DNA from: Nocardia paucivorans NBRC 100373
Lineage (GTDB): Bacteria > Actinomycetota > Actinomycetes > Mycobacteriales > Mycobacteriaceae
Reading direction: 5' to 3'
NCBI RefSeq assembly: GCF_000308675.1
Contig: NZ_BAGE01000030.1
Location: 124,001-188,000, forward strand
Length of the DNA: 64,000 bases
The first letter of the stretch is position 1. The number at the start of each line of letters is the position of its first letter. The translations under genes and the position numbers were made by a program. The notes beneath the pieces were generated by a model, which saw only the letters and a list, made by a program, of their open reading frames with translations, was not told the DNA's origin and ran no database searches. Positions 52,148-60,408 of the stretch are shown here, piece after piece.

Positions 52148-53512
52148 ATGTCACGTGAATTACACCTTGCCGGTTTTCTGATCGCCTCACACGTAACGCA
52201 TTCGCATGCCGCGTGGCGGCACCCCGGTTCGGAAACCGATTATCTGGGACCGGGTTATTACCGGCGGGTGGCGCAGACACTGGAACGCGGTAAGTTCGAT
52301 TTCCTGTTCTTCGCCGATCTATTGGCAACGCCGGTGCGATACGGCAACGATATTCGGGTGCCGTTGCACAGCGGAACCCAGGCCTCGGCCACCATCGACC
52401 CTTCCCTGGTCGCCGCCGGACTGGCGAATGTGACCGACTCGCTCGGGCTCGCGATCACCAAATCCACCACCTATTTCCATCCCTATGAGGTGGCGCGGAT
52501 CTTCGCCACCCTGGATCACCTGTCGGGTGGCCGGGCCGGATGGAATGTCGTCACCTCGCTCAATCAGGCCGAAGCGCAGAACTTCGGTCTCGACAACCAC
52601 CTCGGCCACGACGAACGCTACGAGCGCGCGCACGAGTTCCTCGAGGTCGCCTACAAACTCTGGGGCAGTTGGGATGCCGACGCCCTCGTCCGGGACAAGG
52701 CCTCGGGGGTATTCGCCGATCCGGACAAGGTGCATGTCGTCGACCACAGCGGCACGTGGTTCAAAACCCGAGGACCGCTGACGGTGCCGCATTCCCCACA
52801 GAGCCGCCCGGTCATCATCCAGGCCGGTTCCTCGCCGATCGGTAAGGATTTCGCGGCCCGCTGGGCCGAGGCCGTCTTCGAGATCGACCCCACCCCGGAG
52901 GGTCGTAGGGCCTACTATGACGACCTCAAATCACGCGCATCCGACTTCGGCCGCAATCCCGACGACATCAAGATTTTTCCCTCGTTCGTTCCGTTCGTCG
53001 GCGAAACCGAGACCATCGCGCGCGAGAAACAGGCCTTCCACAACGAACTCGCCGACCCCGTTTCCGGCCTCATAACCCTGTCGGTGCACACCGACCACGA
53101 TTTCTCCCGATACGATCTCGATGCTCCGATCGAAGACATCGTGGTTCCGGGCACCCAGGGTCTGTTCGATGTGGCCCGCCGCCTCAGCGTCCGCGACAAC
53201 CTCACCCTGCGCGATATCGGGAAACTGTATGCCCAGGGTGTGCTCCTGCCCCAGTTCGTCGGCACCCCCGAACAGATCGCCGACCAGATCGAGGAGGGCT
53301 TCCGCGGCGGTGAGGCCGACGGGTACATCCTCTCCGCCGCCCAAGCACCGGGCACCTTCAACGATTTCGTCGACCTCGTCGTACCGGAACTCCAGCGTCG
53401 GGGTCTGTTCCGCACCGAGTACACCGGCACGACCCTGCGCGATCACCTCGGGTTGGGCCCGGCGAGTTTGCGGCCCGTACCGCGTGCGGTGCCGGCTGGG
53501 GCCGCGCGGTAA
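52148..53512 (+). CDS. LLM-class FMN-dependent monooxygenase (NtaA/SnaA/DszA family)
   Basis: A 454-residue bacterial-luciferase-like TIM-barrel enzyme using reduced FMN from a separate reductase. Family blocks are WRHPGSETDYLGPGYY (substrate pocket), FDFLFFADLLA, STTYFHPYEVARIFATLDHLSGGRAGWNVVTS, RPVIIQAGSSPIGKDFAA and GTPEQIADQI. Related enzymes act on nitrilotriacetate, alkylsulfonates or dibenzothiophene sulfone. The sulfur or nitrogen substrate is not determined. GAGG precedes the ATG at 52148; an in-frame ATG lies at 52136. The 204-bp gap upstream shows nothing certain. Confidence 0.88.
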   Translation: MSRELHLAGFLIASHVTHSHAAWRHPGSETDYLGPGYYRRVAQTLERGKFDFLFFADLLATPVRYGNDIRVPLHSGTQASATIDPSLVAAGLANVTDSLGLAITKSTTYFHPYEVARIFATLDHLSGGRAGWNVVTSLNQAEAQNFGLDNHLGHDERYERAHEFLEVAYKLWGSWDADALVRDKASGVFADPDKVHVVDHSGTWFKTRGPLTVPHSPQSRPVIIQAGSSPIGKDFAARWAEAVFEIDPTPEGRRAYYDDLKSRASDFGRNPDDIKIFPSFVPFVGETETIAREKQAFHNELADPVSGLITLSVHTDHDFSRYDLDAPIEDIVVPGTQGLFDVARRLSVRDNLTLRDIGKLYAQGVLLPQFVGTPEQIADQIEEGFRGGEADGYILSAAQAPGTFNDFVDLVVPELQRRGLFRTEYTGTTLRDHLGLGPASLRPVPRAVPAGAAR

Positions 53513-53658
53513 CCCCGTCACTCGGTGTAGAGCCGCCTTCATCAATGTCTCGCCGAAATGTCTCGCCGAACCGGACGCAGATCCGGAGAATCCATCACGG
53601 CACGGGCCATACGATGTAGCTGTCTGCGTTCGTGAGATGATCTTTCGGCTCGGGGGCT

Positions 53659-55326
53659 GTGGTGGAAAGGATTTCGAGGGATCTCGAGGTGCTGCGGCGC
53701 AGCGGTACCGGTTCGGATCCGAGCTACGGGGAGCGCCTGGTGGGGTACGACCCGCTCGTATTGTTGGTCGACGCCGACAACAGTGTTCGGCGGCGGGCAT
53801 GGGACGCCCTGAAAAGTACTCCCAAGGAGGAAGGTTTCCAGAGGCGTATCGCCGGATTCGTACAGTCGCTCGAACCCGAGGAGATACGGTTGCTGCTGAC
53901 CGATCCGGACCCGGCGGTTCGGCGGCATCTATGGGATGTGCTCGACGGTTACGACGACGAGTCCGATACCGATCGGCTCGGTGCCGTGCTTCGGGTATTG
54001 GCGGACGACCGATTCGATTATGCCCGGTCGGACTGCGAGCAGATCATACGACGCGCTTGCCTCCGCGTGTTCGAGGATGTGGTGGAGGTGCTCGCCGACG
54101 ATCCGCCACCGGGCCTGGCCGGGCGGCTTCGTCGTGCCTTCGGGATCTCCGCTCAGGAGCGACCGCTCGCATTATCGCCTCGTGCCGCCGATTCGATGAT
54201 CCACTGTTGGCGGTGGTCGTGTGGACGGCACGGTGAGTTCGTCGCCGCACATCGATGCCGTCACCTGCCGGTTCTGGTGGCGTTATCGGCCAGTTCGTGT
54301 GCGGATATCCGCCGTTCGGCCGTGGAATCGTTGGTCGAATTCGGCCCTGGTGTGGTGGAGGTGCTGCGAGAGGTGCGGCGCAGCCGTTCGCCGTCGCGGT
54401 CCATGGCACTGGCCGTTATCGCGGAATTGGGCTGGCACAACTTGGATCCGGTGGACCTGATGGCCTTGTATCGGTTGATTCGCATCAAACAGCGAACCGA
54501 GACACCATCTCCTGTATCGCAGGAAGACTTCCACGCGTCGTGGTATGCGCTGCCGACCACCGATCGGGCGGCTGTCCTGGCGGCGTTCGATCTGCACGAT
54601 CCGATTCCGGTGACGATGCGGATGGGGTTCGCGCCCTGGCAGGGGCATATGCCGGAGTACGTGGACGCGGATCTGCACGAGCTCGATGGTCCGTACCGGT
54701 ATCGGTGGCTTCCGTACTCGCAGGTGTTCGTCACGCCTGCGTTGGACGGTTGGACCCTGGTGGTGTGGCAGGAGTTCTCCGGTGAATCCTTCGACGGGCG
54801 AATGTATCGCCGTCTCGAACGGTTGAGTCGACAATTCGGGGCGGCGCATTTCTATTCCCAAATGGACGACGGCAGTCTCGGTCTCGGCAGCGAGTGGTGC
54901 GTCGCCGAGTCGGGTACGGTTCGCGTGCACTGTGGCTGCTACGACGGTGAGGTACACGTCCACCGTTCCACCGAACTCGATCCGACGGTGCCCGCCGACG
55001 AGGCGGTTCGGGAATGGTTGGCCGCCAACGATCACGGCGAGGGGCATCGTCCCCCCGAACCGGAGCCGATCAATATAGATCTTCTGTCCGGGAAGAACCG
55101 GCTGCGAGCACGTTTCGGCCAGGATTCTCTCTCACTCGCCGAGGAGGATTATCAATACTCGAAAGAGGCCATGCAGGAGTGGGAGTGTGGTGTGCAGGGG
55201 GCGTCGTGGCGGTTGTCGGTGAGCCTGGAGACTCTCGGAGCCCATACCCGCGTTCAGGGATCCGGTGTGCTGGCCGTTCCGGCCGGTCGGCGCGATGTGG
55301 TGCGTCGCGGTCGGTTGCCGATCTGA
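53659..55326 (+). CDS. Hypothetical protein with HEAT-like repeats
   Basis: A 555-residue protein that I do not recognise. The N-terminal half (about 1-280) is helical with repeated 'DP…VRRR(A/L)WDaL' units (ADNSVRRRAWDALK, DPDPAVRRHLWDVL, ADIRRSAVESLVEFGPGVVEVL), typical of HEAT/PBS-lyase repeats used for protein binding. The C-terminal half (about 330-470) is beta-rich and aromatic: WLPYSQVFVTPALDGWTLVVW, then AAHFYSQMDDGSLGLGSEWCVAESGTVRVHCGC. It looks like an immunity-protein-type beta domain. There is no signal peptide. The start is GTG 53659 or 53662. Confidence 0.6.
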   Translation: MVERISRDLEVLRRSGTGSDPSYGERLVGYDPLVLLVDADNSVRRRAWDALKSTPKEEGFQRRIAGFVQSLEPEEIRLLLTDPDPAVRRHLWDVLDGYDDESDTDRLGAVLRVLADDRFDYARSDCEQIIRRACLRVFEDVVEVLADDPPPGLAGRLRRAFGISAQERPLALSPRAADSMIHCWRWSCGRHGEFVAAHRCRHLPVLVALSASSCADIRRSAVESLVEFGPGVVEVLREVRRSRSPSRSMALAVIAELGWHNLDPVDLMALYRLIRIKQRTETPSPVSQEDFHASWYALPTTDRAAVLAAFDLHDPIPVTMRMGFAPWQGHMPEYVDADLHELDGPYRYRWLPYSQVFVTPALDGWTLVVWQEFSGESFDGRMYRRLERLSRQFGAAHFYSQMDDGSLGLGSEWCVAESGTVRVHCGCYDGEVHVHRSTELDPTVPADEAVREWLAANDHGEGHRPPEPEPINIDLLSGKNRLRARFGQDSLSLAEEDYQYSKEAMQEWECGVQGASWRLSVSLETLGAHTRVQGSGVLAVPAGRRDVVRRGRLPI

Positions 55327-55553
55327 ACATCGGTCTCGATCGAGCGGTTTCCGGTACTTACGGCCGGTAATTTTGTTGTCGCACCTTGGATATCGCGATA
55401 CCCAAGGGATAGATGACGGTGACCTCATCGGTCACCGGCTCGAAAAAGCGGCGGAGGCCGGACGCGGCGTGAACTCGTGGTGGTGTGCCGGGTGAGCAAC
55501 GCTGGTAGGACTTCGGTCGTTCGTCGGCTCCTCAGGGGCCGGGGGTGCTGGGG

Positions 55554-56675
55554 TCAACCACAGCCCTGAAGTGTCGCGTCGGACAGCTCCGCGATGACGT
55601 CCTGTATGTCGTGGTGGGTGTGATAGGTGCGAAGCTGTCGCGTCGCGCCGTTGCCGCGGGCCAGGACGGCGTCCACCGTTTCGGCGACGAAGCGGTAATC
55701 GCCCAACTCCTCCAATGCCGGGCGGATACGGGCAATGAGTTCGGCCAGCCAGATCCGCCCCGGAATCTTCCGCCCATTCGTCGGGTCGACGAGTTCGCCC
55801 GCGATACCGTCACGTGCCGCCTTCCAGTACGCGAGCCGGAGCAACTCGTCGAATATCTTCGCCGGGGGTCGCTTCTGCACCGGTGCTGTGCGGGCGGTCA
55901 GCACCGTGGCGCGGATCAGGGTTGCCAGTAGGGCGGTTTCCTGTGCCGTTGCCGGGATATCGCTGATACGGATCTCCACGGTGGGATATCGCACCGACGG
56001 ACGAACATCCCAGTACACCATTTTCCGGTCGAGGATGATGCCGTGGGACAACATCATCGCGACCATGGCGTCGTAGTCGGCCGCCGAATCGAAATACGGT
56101 GGGGGTCCCGCACTCGGCCACCGCCCCCACAGGATTCGGCGCCAACTCCGGTAACCGGTTTCCGCGCCGTGGTAGAGCGCCGAATTCGCGGTCAGCGCCA
56201 GGAACAGTGGCAGCCAGGGCCGCAGGAAATTACTCGCCCGAATGGCGGCATCCCGGTCCGGGACGCCGATATGGACGTGGCAGCCGCATACCTGCTGTTC
56301 GTGCGCCGGCCTGCCGTAGTTCTCGACGATACGCCGATTGCGCGGTGTCGCGGTGATCGGAATATCGTCCGAAACGGTCGGTGGAACCGCGACGGCGAGC
56401 AGGCGGGCTCCGTTCTTCTCGGCGCACGAGGCGATGGTGCGTCGCAGCTCGCACAGTTCCGTGAGCAGGTGGGACGAGCTGGAATGGACCCGGGTATTGG
56501 CCTCGATCTGGCAGCGGATGAGCTCCGGATACAGGTTGATACCGGCCTGTTCGGCCGTCCCCGCCACCTCGACGTTCTTCGCGACGGGAGCGCCGGTTTC
56601 GGGGTCGGTGAGGAAGAACTCCTCCTCGACCCCCACGGTCGAGGAGCCCGCCTCCATACTCATGGGTTTGCTCAT
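55554..56675 (-). CDS. Carboxylate-amine ligase (YbdK / glutamate-cysteine ligase 2 family)
   Basis: ATP-dependent ligase of the GCS2 family, weakly able to make gamma-glutamylcysteine in E. coli; its role in actinobacteria is uncertain. From ATG 56675 the protein has 373 residues, the usual family length. It has TVGVEEEFFLTDPETG near the start, the CQIEANT block, QQVCGCHVHIGVPDRD, YWDVRPSVRYPTVEIRISD and the RLAYWKAARDG region. A GTG at 56808 overlaps the acyl-CoA dehydrogenase stop (GTGA) and would add 44 residues; coupling makes this a possible alternative. It is the second gene of a two-gene minus-strand operon. Confidence 0.88.
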   Translation of the reverse strand: MSKPMSMEAGSSTVGVEEEFFLTDPETGAPVAKNVEVAGTAEQAGINLYPELIRCQIEANTRVHSSSSHLLTELCELRRTIASCAEKNGARLLAVAVPPTVSDDIPITATPRNRRIVENYGRPAHEQQVCGCHVHIGVPDRDAAIRASNFLRPWLPLFLALTANSALYHGAETGYRSWRRILWGRWPSAGPPPYFDSAADYDAMVAMMLSHGIILDRKMVYWDVRPSVRYPTVEIRISDIPATAQETALLATLIRATVLTARTAPVQKRPPAKIFDELLRLAYWKAARDGIAGELVDPTNGRKIPGRIWLAELIARIRPALEELGDYRFVAETVDAVLARGNGATRQLRTYHTHHDIQDVIAELSDATLQGCG

Positions 56676-56803
56676 CGGAGCCGGTCGGAGCTGCTCCGGG
56701 AATCCGGTGTGGTCGACCACCTCGGGATGGTCGATCACACCGGCGGTCGTCGGCTCGACCGCGGGTACGGAGAGCCGCGGTGAGCGCGGGGCGATTGGAT
56801 CGA

Positions 56804-58750
56804 TCACCGATGCGCCGGTACCCGCAGCCACGGCCGCAACAGATTCTCCTCCGTGGACGGACCCATCTGCCATTCGGCGATCCACGGACCGGTGCCCTCG
56901 CTCGGGTCGAGTACGCCCTCCTCCAGCCGGCGGTAGTGGCCGTCGAGCACATTGTGTGCCACCCGCATGTCCTCGTCGTCGGTGTTGTCCCACAGCGAGT
57001 CGAACAACCGGCGCACCCGAATGCGCGCCTGCCGGCAGAACATATCGGCCAGTTCCTCGGCGGCCGCCGCTTCGGCGGTGCCGTCGGCGCGTTCGGCCTG
57101 CGCCCGCACACACGCCGCCGACATGGCGAACAGTTCCGCGGCGATATCGACGATGCGGCCCAAGAACACCTGTCGGTATTCGAGCTTGGCCTGCCAGCGC
57201 GCCATGCCGTACATCAGGGCGCGGGCCTGTTTGCGTGACATTCGTTCGGCGAAGCGCATATGCCGCGCCAGTGGACCGAACTCGCCGAACGCGGCCGGTG
57301 CCGTGCCCGGACCGACGGTCAACTGTGGGAACCATTTGGCGTAGAAGCCGCCGGCGCCCACCGCCGCTTTCGCTTTCTCTTTGAACTCCGCTTTGCGGTC
57401 GACCAACGCCCCGGCGGCGGCCATATGCGCATCGGCCATCTCCCGGGCGATGAGCAGGCGCATGATCTCACTGGACCCTTCGAAGATCCGGTTGATCCGC
57501 AGATCGCGCAGCAGCTGTTCGGCGCCGACCGCGCGTTCGCCCCGTGCCCGCAGCGATGCCGCCGTCTCGTAACCGCGGCCGCCTCGGATCTGCACGAGTT
57601 CGTCGGCGATCTGCCAGGCCATCTCCGAGGCCCACAGCTTGGCCAATGCCGCCTCGATACGGATGTCGTTGCGGTTCTCGTCGTACATGGTGGCCGAGAG
57701 GTCGAGTACCGCCTCCATGGCGTAGGCCGTCGCGGCGATGAAGGACACCTTGGCACCCACCGCGGCGTGCTCGCCGACCGGCCGGCCCCACTGAACGCGG
57801 GCGCCGCACCATTCGCGGGCGATCTTCAGCGACCATTTGGCCGCCCCCGTGCACATCGCCGGAATCGCCAGCCGACCGGCGTTGAGGGTGGTGAGGGCGA
57901 TTTTCAGGCCGTCGCCTTCCCGGCCGATGAGGTTCTCCTTGGGAACCCGGACATTGTGCATGCGGGTGACGCCGTTCTCGATACCGCGCAGACCCATGAA
58001 CGAATTGCGGCGTTCCACGGTGATGCCCGGGGAGTCGGCCTCCACGACGAAGGCGGAGATACCGCCGCGATGGCCCTCGCTCTTCGGTACCCGCGCCATC
58101 ACGACCAGCAGCTCGGCCACCACACCGTTGGTGGTCCACAGTTTGACGCCGTTGAGCTCGTAGGCCTCGCCGTCGGTCGTGGGGGTGGCGGTGCAGGCCA
58201 TCCGGGCCGGGTCGGAGCCGACGTCGGGTTCGGTGAGCAGGAAGGCGCTCACCGCGCCCCGGGCGCAGCGGGGTAGAAACCTCTGCTTCTGCTCCGGGGT
58301 GCCCGCCAACTTCAGCGGCTCGGGCACACCGATGGACTGGTGCGCGGACAGCAGCGCACTCAGGCTCGAGTGCACGGAGGCGACCAGCATCAGCGCCTTG
58401 TTGTAGCCGACCTGGGACAGGCCCTGCCCGCCGTATTCCTCGGGGATCTTCAGGCCGAAGCAGCCCAGCTCGGCAAGGCCGCGCACATACTCTTCCGGGA
58501 TGCGGTCCTGCTCCTCGATCACGTTGCCGTCGAGGGTCTCGCAGTAGGCCCGCAGTCGGGCCAGGTACGCGTCGGTCTTGGCGGTGTCCTCCGCGCTGGG
58601 GCGCGGGAACGGGTGGATGAGGTCCGTGCGGTAGTGGCCGAGGAACAGTTCCTTGGCGAAGGAGGGTTTGGTCCAGGTGGCCTCGCGCGACTCCTCGACC
58701 AACTGGCGGGACTGTTCCTCGGTGACGTCGACTTTGCCGGTAGTGGTCAT
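56804..58750 (-). CDS. Acyl-CoA dehydrogenase (FadE type)
   Basis: FAD-dependent dehydrogenase of fatty-acid beta-oxidation, 648 residues. The core (about 60-440) shows EEYGGQGLSQVGY, LLTEPDVGSDPARM, KLWTTNGVVAELL, NSFMGLRGIENG and the C-terminal RINRIFEGSSEIMRLLIAREM. An extra C-terminal helical domain of about 190 residues resembles the VLCAD-type (ACAD9/VLCAD) long-chain enzymes. GGAGGA precedes the ATG at 58750. It is coupled to the YbdK-like ligase gene downstream by overlap or close spacing. Confidence 0.92.
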   Translation of the reverse strand: MTTTGKVDVTEEQSRQLVEESREATWTKPSFAKELFLGHYRTDLIHPFPRPSAEDTAKTDAYLARLRAYCETLDGNVIEEQDRIPEEYVRGLAELGCFGLKIPEEYGGQGLSQVGYNKALMLVASVHSSLSALLSAHQSIGVPEPLKLAGTPEQKQRFLPRCARGAVSAFLLTEPDVGSDPARMACTATPTTDGEAYELNGVKLWTTNGVVAELLVVMARVPKSEGHRGGISAFVVEADSPGITVERRNSFMGLRGIENGVTRMHNVRVPKENLIGREGDGLKIALTTLNAGRLAIPAMCTGAAKWSLKIAREWCGARVQWGRPVGEHAAVGAKVSFIAATAYAMEAVLDLSATMYDENRNDIRIEAALAKLWASEMAWQIADELVQIRGGRGYETAASLRARGERAVGAEQLLRDLRINRIFEGSSEIMRLLIAREMADAHMAAAGALVDRKAEFKEKAKAAVGAGGFYAKWFPQLTVGPGTAPAAFGEFGPLARHMRFAERMSRKQARALMYGMARWQAKLEYRQVFLGRIVDIAAELFAMSAACVRAQAERADGTAEAAAAEELADMFCRQARIRVRRLFDSLWDNTDDEDMRVAHNVLDGHYRRLEEGVLDPSEGTGPWIAEWQMGPSTEENLLRPWLRVPAHR

Positions 58751-58869
58751 TATGTCCTCCTCGGACGTGACGACGATCACAGTCGAGTGTAGGAGGCCGT
58801 GTTACCCGTCGGTAGGGCCAAATGGCGCAGGGTTTGCGCCGACCGTGTTCTCCCATGGTGTTCGGGCCG

Positions 58870-60393
58870 CTAGCGGCAGCCCGCACCCGAACAGGTGGTC
58901 AAGGTGGTGAGGCGACGGTCGAGAGCGGCGACCACATCGGTGTGGGCTGCGCGACCCTCGGGAGTTTTGATGAGGTTGGTGAGCTGGTAGGGGTCGGTCC
59001 ACAGGTCGTACAGTTCGTACTCGCGCCGGTCGAGGGGGCGTTCCCGTTCGTACCACCGAACGTACAGGTACCGGTCGGTGCGTACGGCGCTCCAGGACGG
59101 CATATCGAGCGCGTAGACGATCGGGGTGTCGGTGCCGGGAATCTGTTCCTGGGCGATGCCGTCACGACCGGTGTACCCCGCGCCGCCGTACTCGGCGACG
59201 AAATCGTTACGCCACCCGCCGCCGGCGCCGGACAGCACGGGCACCAGGGACCGGCCGTCCATCCGGTCGGGGATCGGGATACCGGCCCAGTCGAGAACGG
59301 TGGGGGCGAGATCGATCGACAAGGCCATGGCATCGCTGCGTCCGGGATCGATACCGGGGCCGGCGATCGCGAGCGGAACCCGCAGGGACTCCTCGTAGGG
59401 GGCCATCTTCTGGGTGAGGCGGTGGGCGCCGAGACTGTAGCCGTTGTCGGAGGTGAAGATCAGATAGGTGTTGTCCAGTTCGCCGGTGCGGGCCAGGGTG
59501 TCGATGATATTGGCGACCATCTCGTCCAGGGATTTCAGCGCGCCCAGTCGGTTGGTGTAGTCGGCGTCGTTGGTCACGGCGATCGTCGCCGCCCGCGCGT
59601 CCGCCGTATCGATCAGCCACGACGGTTTGTCCGACACATCGGGCTCCTGATAGTTCGGTGACCGTGGTGCGGCCGTGGGCCGGGTTTCGGGCAGGTGCCG
59701 CGGCGCGGGCGGAATCGGGAAATGCGGGGAGGTGGAGGCGGCGTACCAGAAGAACGGTTGCCCCGACTCGGCGGCCTCGGTGATGAACCGCTCGGATTTG
59801 GCGCGGATCACGTCGGTTTCGTAATCCTGCGGTGCCACACCGTATTTCACGAATCTGCCGTTCTCGTTGAGGGTGTAGTTGTAACCGGTGTACAGGAAGT
59901 TGTCCACCCCGGCGTTCCAGTCGTCCCAGCCGGGCGGGATATGGCCCGGATCGTCCTCGAGGCCGTTGAGGTACTTACCGGCCATACCGGTCCGGTATCC
60001 GGCCGCGTGCAAAGCGGTTGCGAGGGTGTGGGATTCGTTGCCGCGGGCGCGGAAGGTCTCGAAGCCGCCCACTTCGCCGGCATTGGTGAGCACCCCGGTG
60101 TTGTGGCCGTATTCGCCGGTGAGGATGGAGGCGCGGGCCGCGCAGCAGATCGGCATGGGGGCGAAACTCTGGGTGAATTCCATGCCGCGATCACGAATCA
60201 GCGCGGCGGTGCGCGGCATCACCTGCCATACCGGGGTGGTCGCCGAGTCCAGATCGTCGGTGAGGATCAGCACCACATTCGGTCGCCGATCGGCGGAGTC
60301 CGCGACCGACACCGCGGATACGCACCCGGCCACCGTCATCAGCGCCGTGACCGCTGCGAGCAGGCAGCGACGCAGGGAGCGAACGGAATACAT
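58870..60393 (-). CDS. Sulfatase, predicted lipoprotein
   Basis: A 507-residue type I sulfatase of the alkaline phosphatase superfamily. The metal site begins VVLILTDDLDS. The sequence converted to formylglycine is C-x-A-x-R, read here as CCAARASILTG. C-terminal metal ligands are in FTSDNGYSLGAHR, followed by PLAIAGPG. The N-terminus is a signal with lipobox TVAGC (about residue 26), predicting a membrane-anchored lipoprotein. The aryl or sugar sulfate substrate is unknown, and the closest named group is N-acetylglucosamine-6-sulfatase-like. GAGGAG precedes the ATG at 60393. It lies 15 bp after the acyltransferase gene and is probably co-transcribed with it. Confidence 0.88.
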   Translation of the reverse strand: MYSVRSLRRCLLAAVTALMTVAGCVSAVSVADSADRRPNVVLILTDDLDSATTPVWQVMPRTAALIRDRGMEFTQSFAPMPICCAARASILTGEYGHNTGVLTNAGEVGGFETFRARGNESHTLATALHAAGYRTGMAGKYLNGLEDDPGHIPPGWDDWNAGVDNFLYTGYNYTLNENGRFVKYGVAPQDYETDVIRAKSERFITEAAESGQPFFWYAASTSPHFPIPPAPRHLPETRPTAAPRSPNYQEPDVSDKPSWLIDTADARAATIAVTNDADYTNRLGALKSLDEMVANIIDTLARTGELDNTYLIFTSDNGYSLGAHRLTQKMAPYEESLRVPLAIAGPGIDPGRSDAMALSIDLAPTVLDWAGIPIPDRMDGRSLVPVLSGAGGGWRNDFVAEYGGAGYTGRDGIAQEQIPGTDTPIVYALDMPSWSAVRTDRYLYVRWYERERPLDRREYELYDLWTDPYQLTNLIKTPEGRAAHTDVVAALDRRLTTLTTCSGAGCR

Positions 60394-60408
60394 GGACAAC
60401 TCCTCGAC

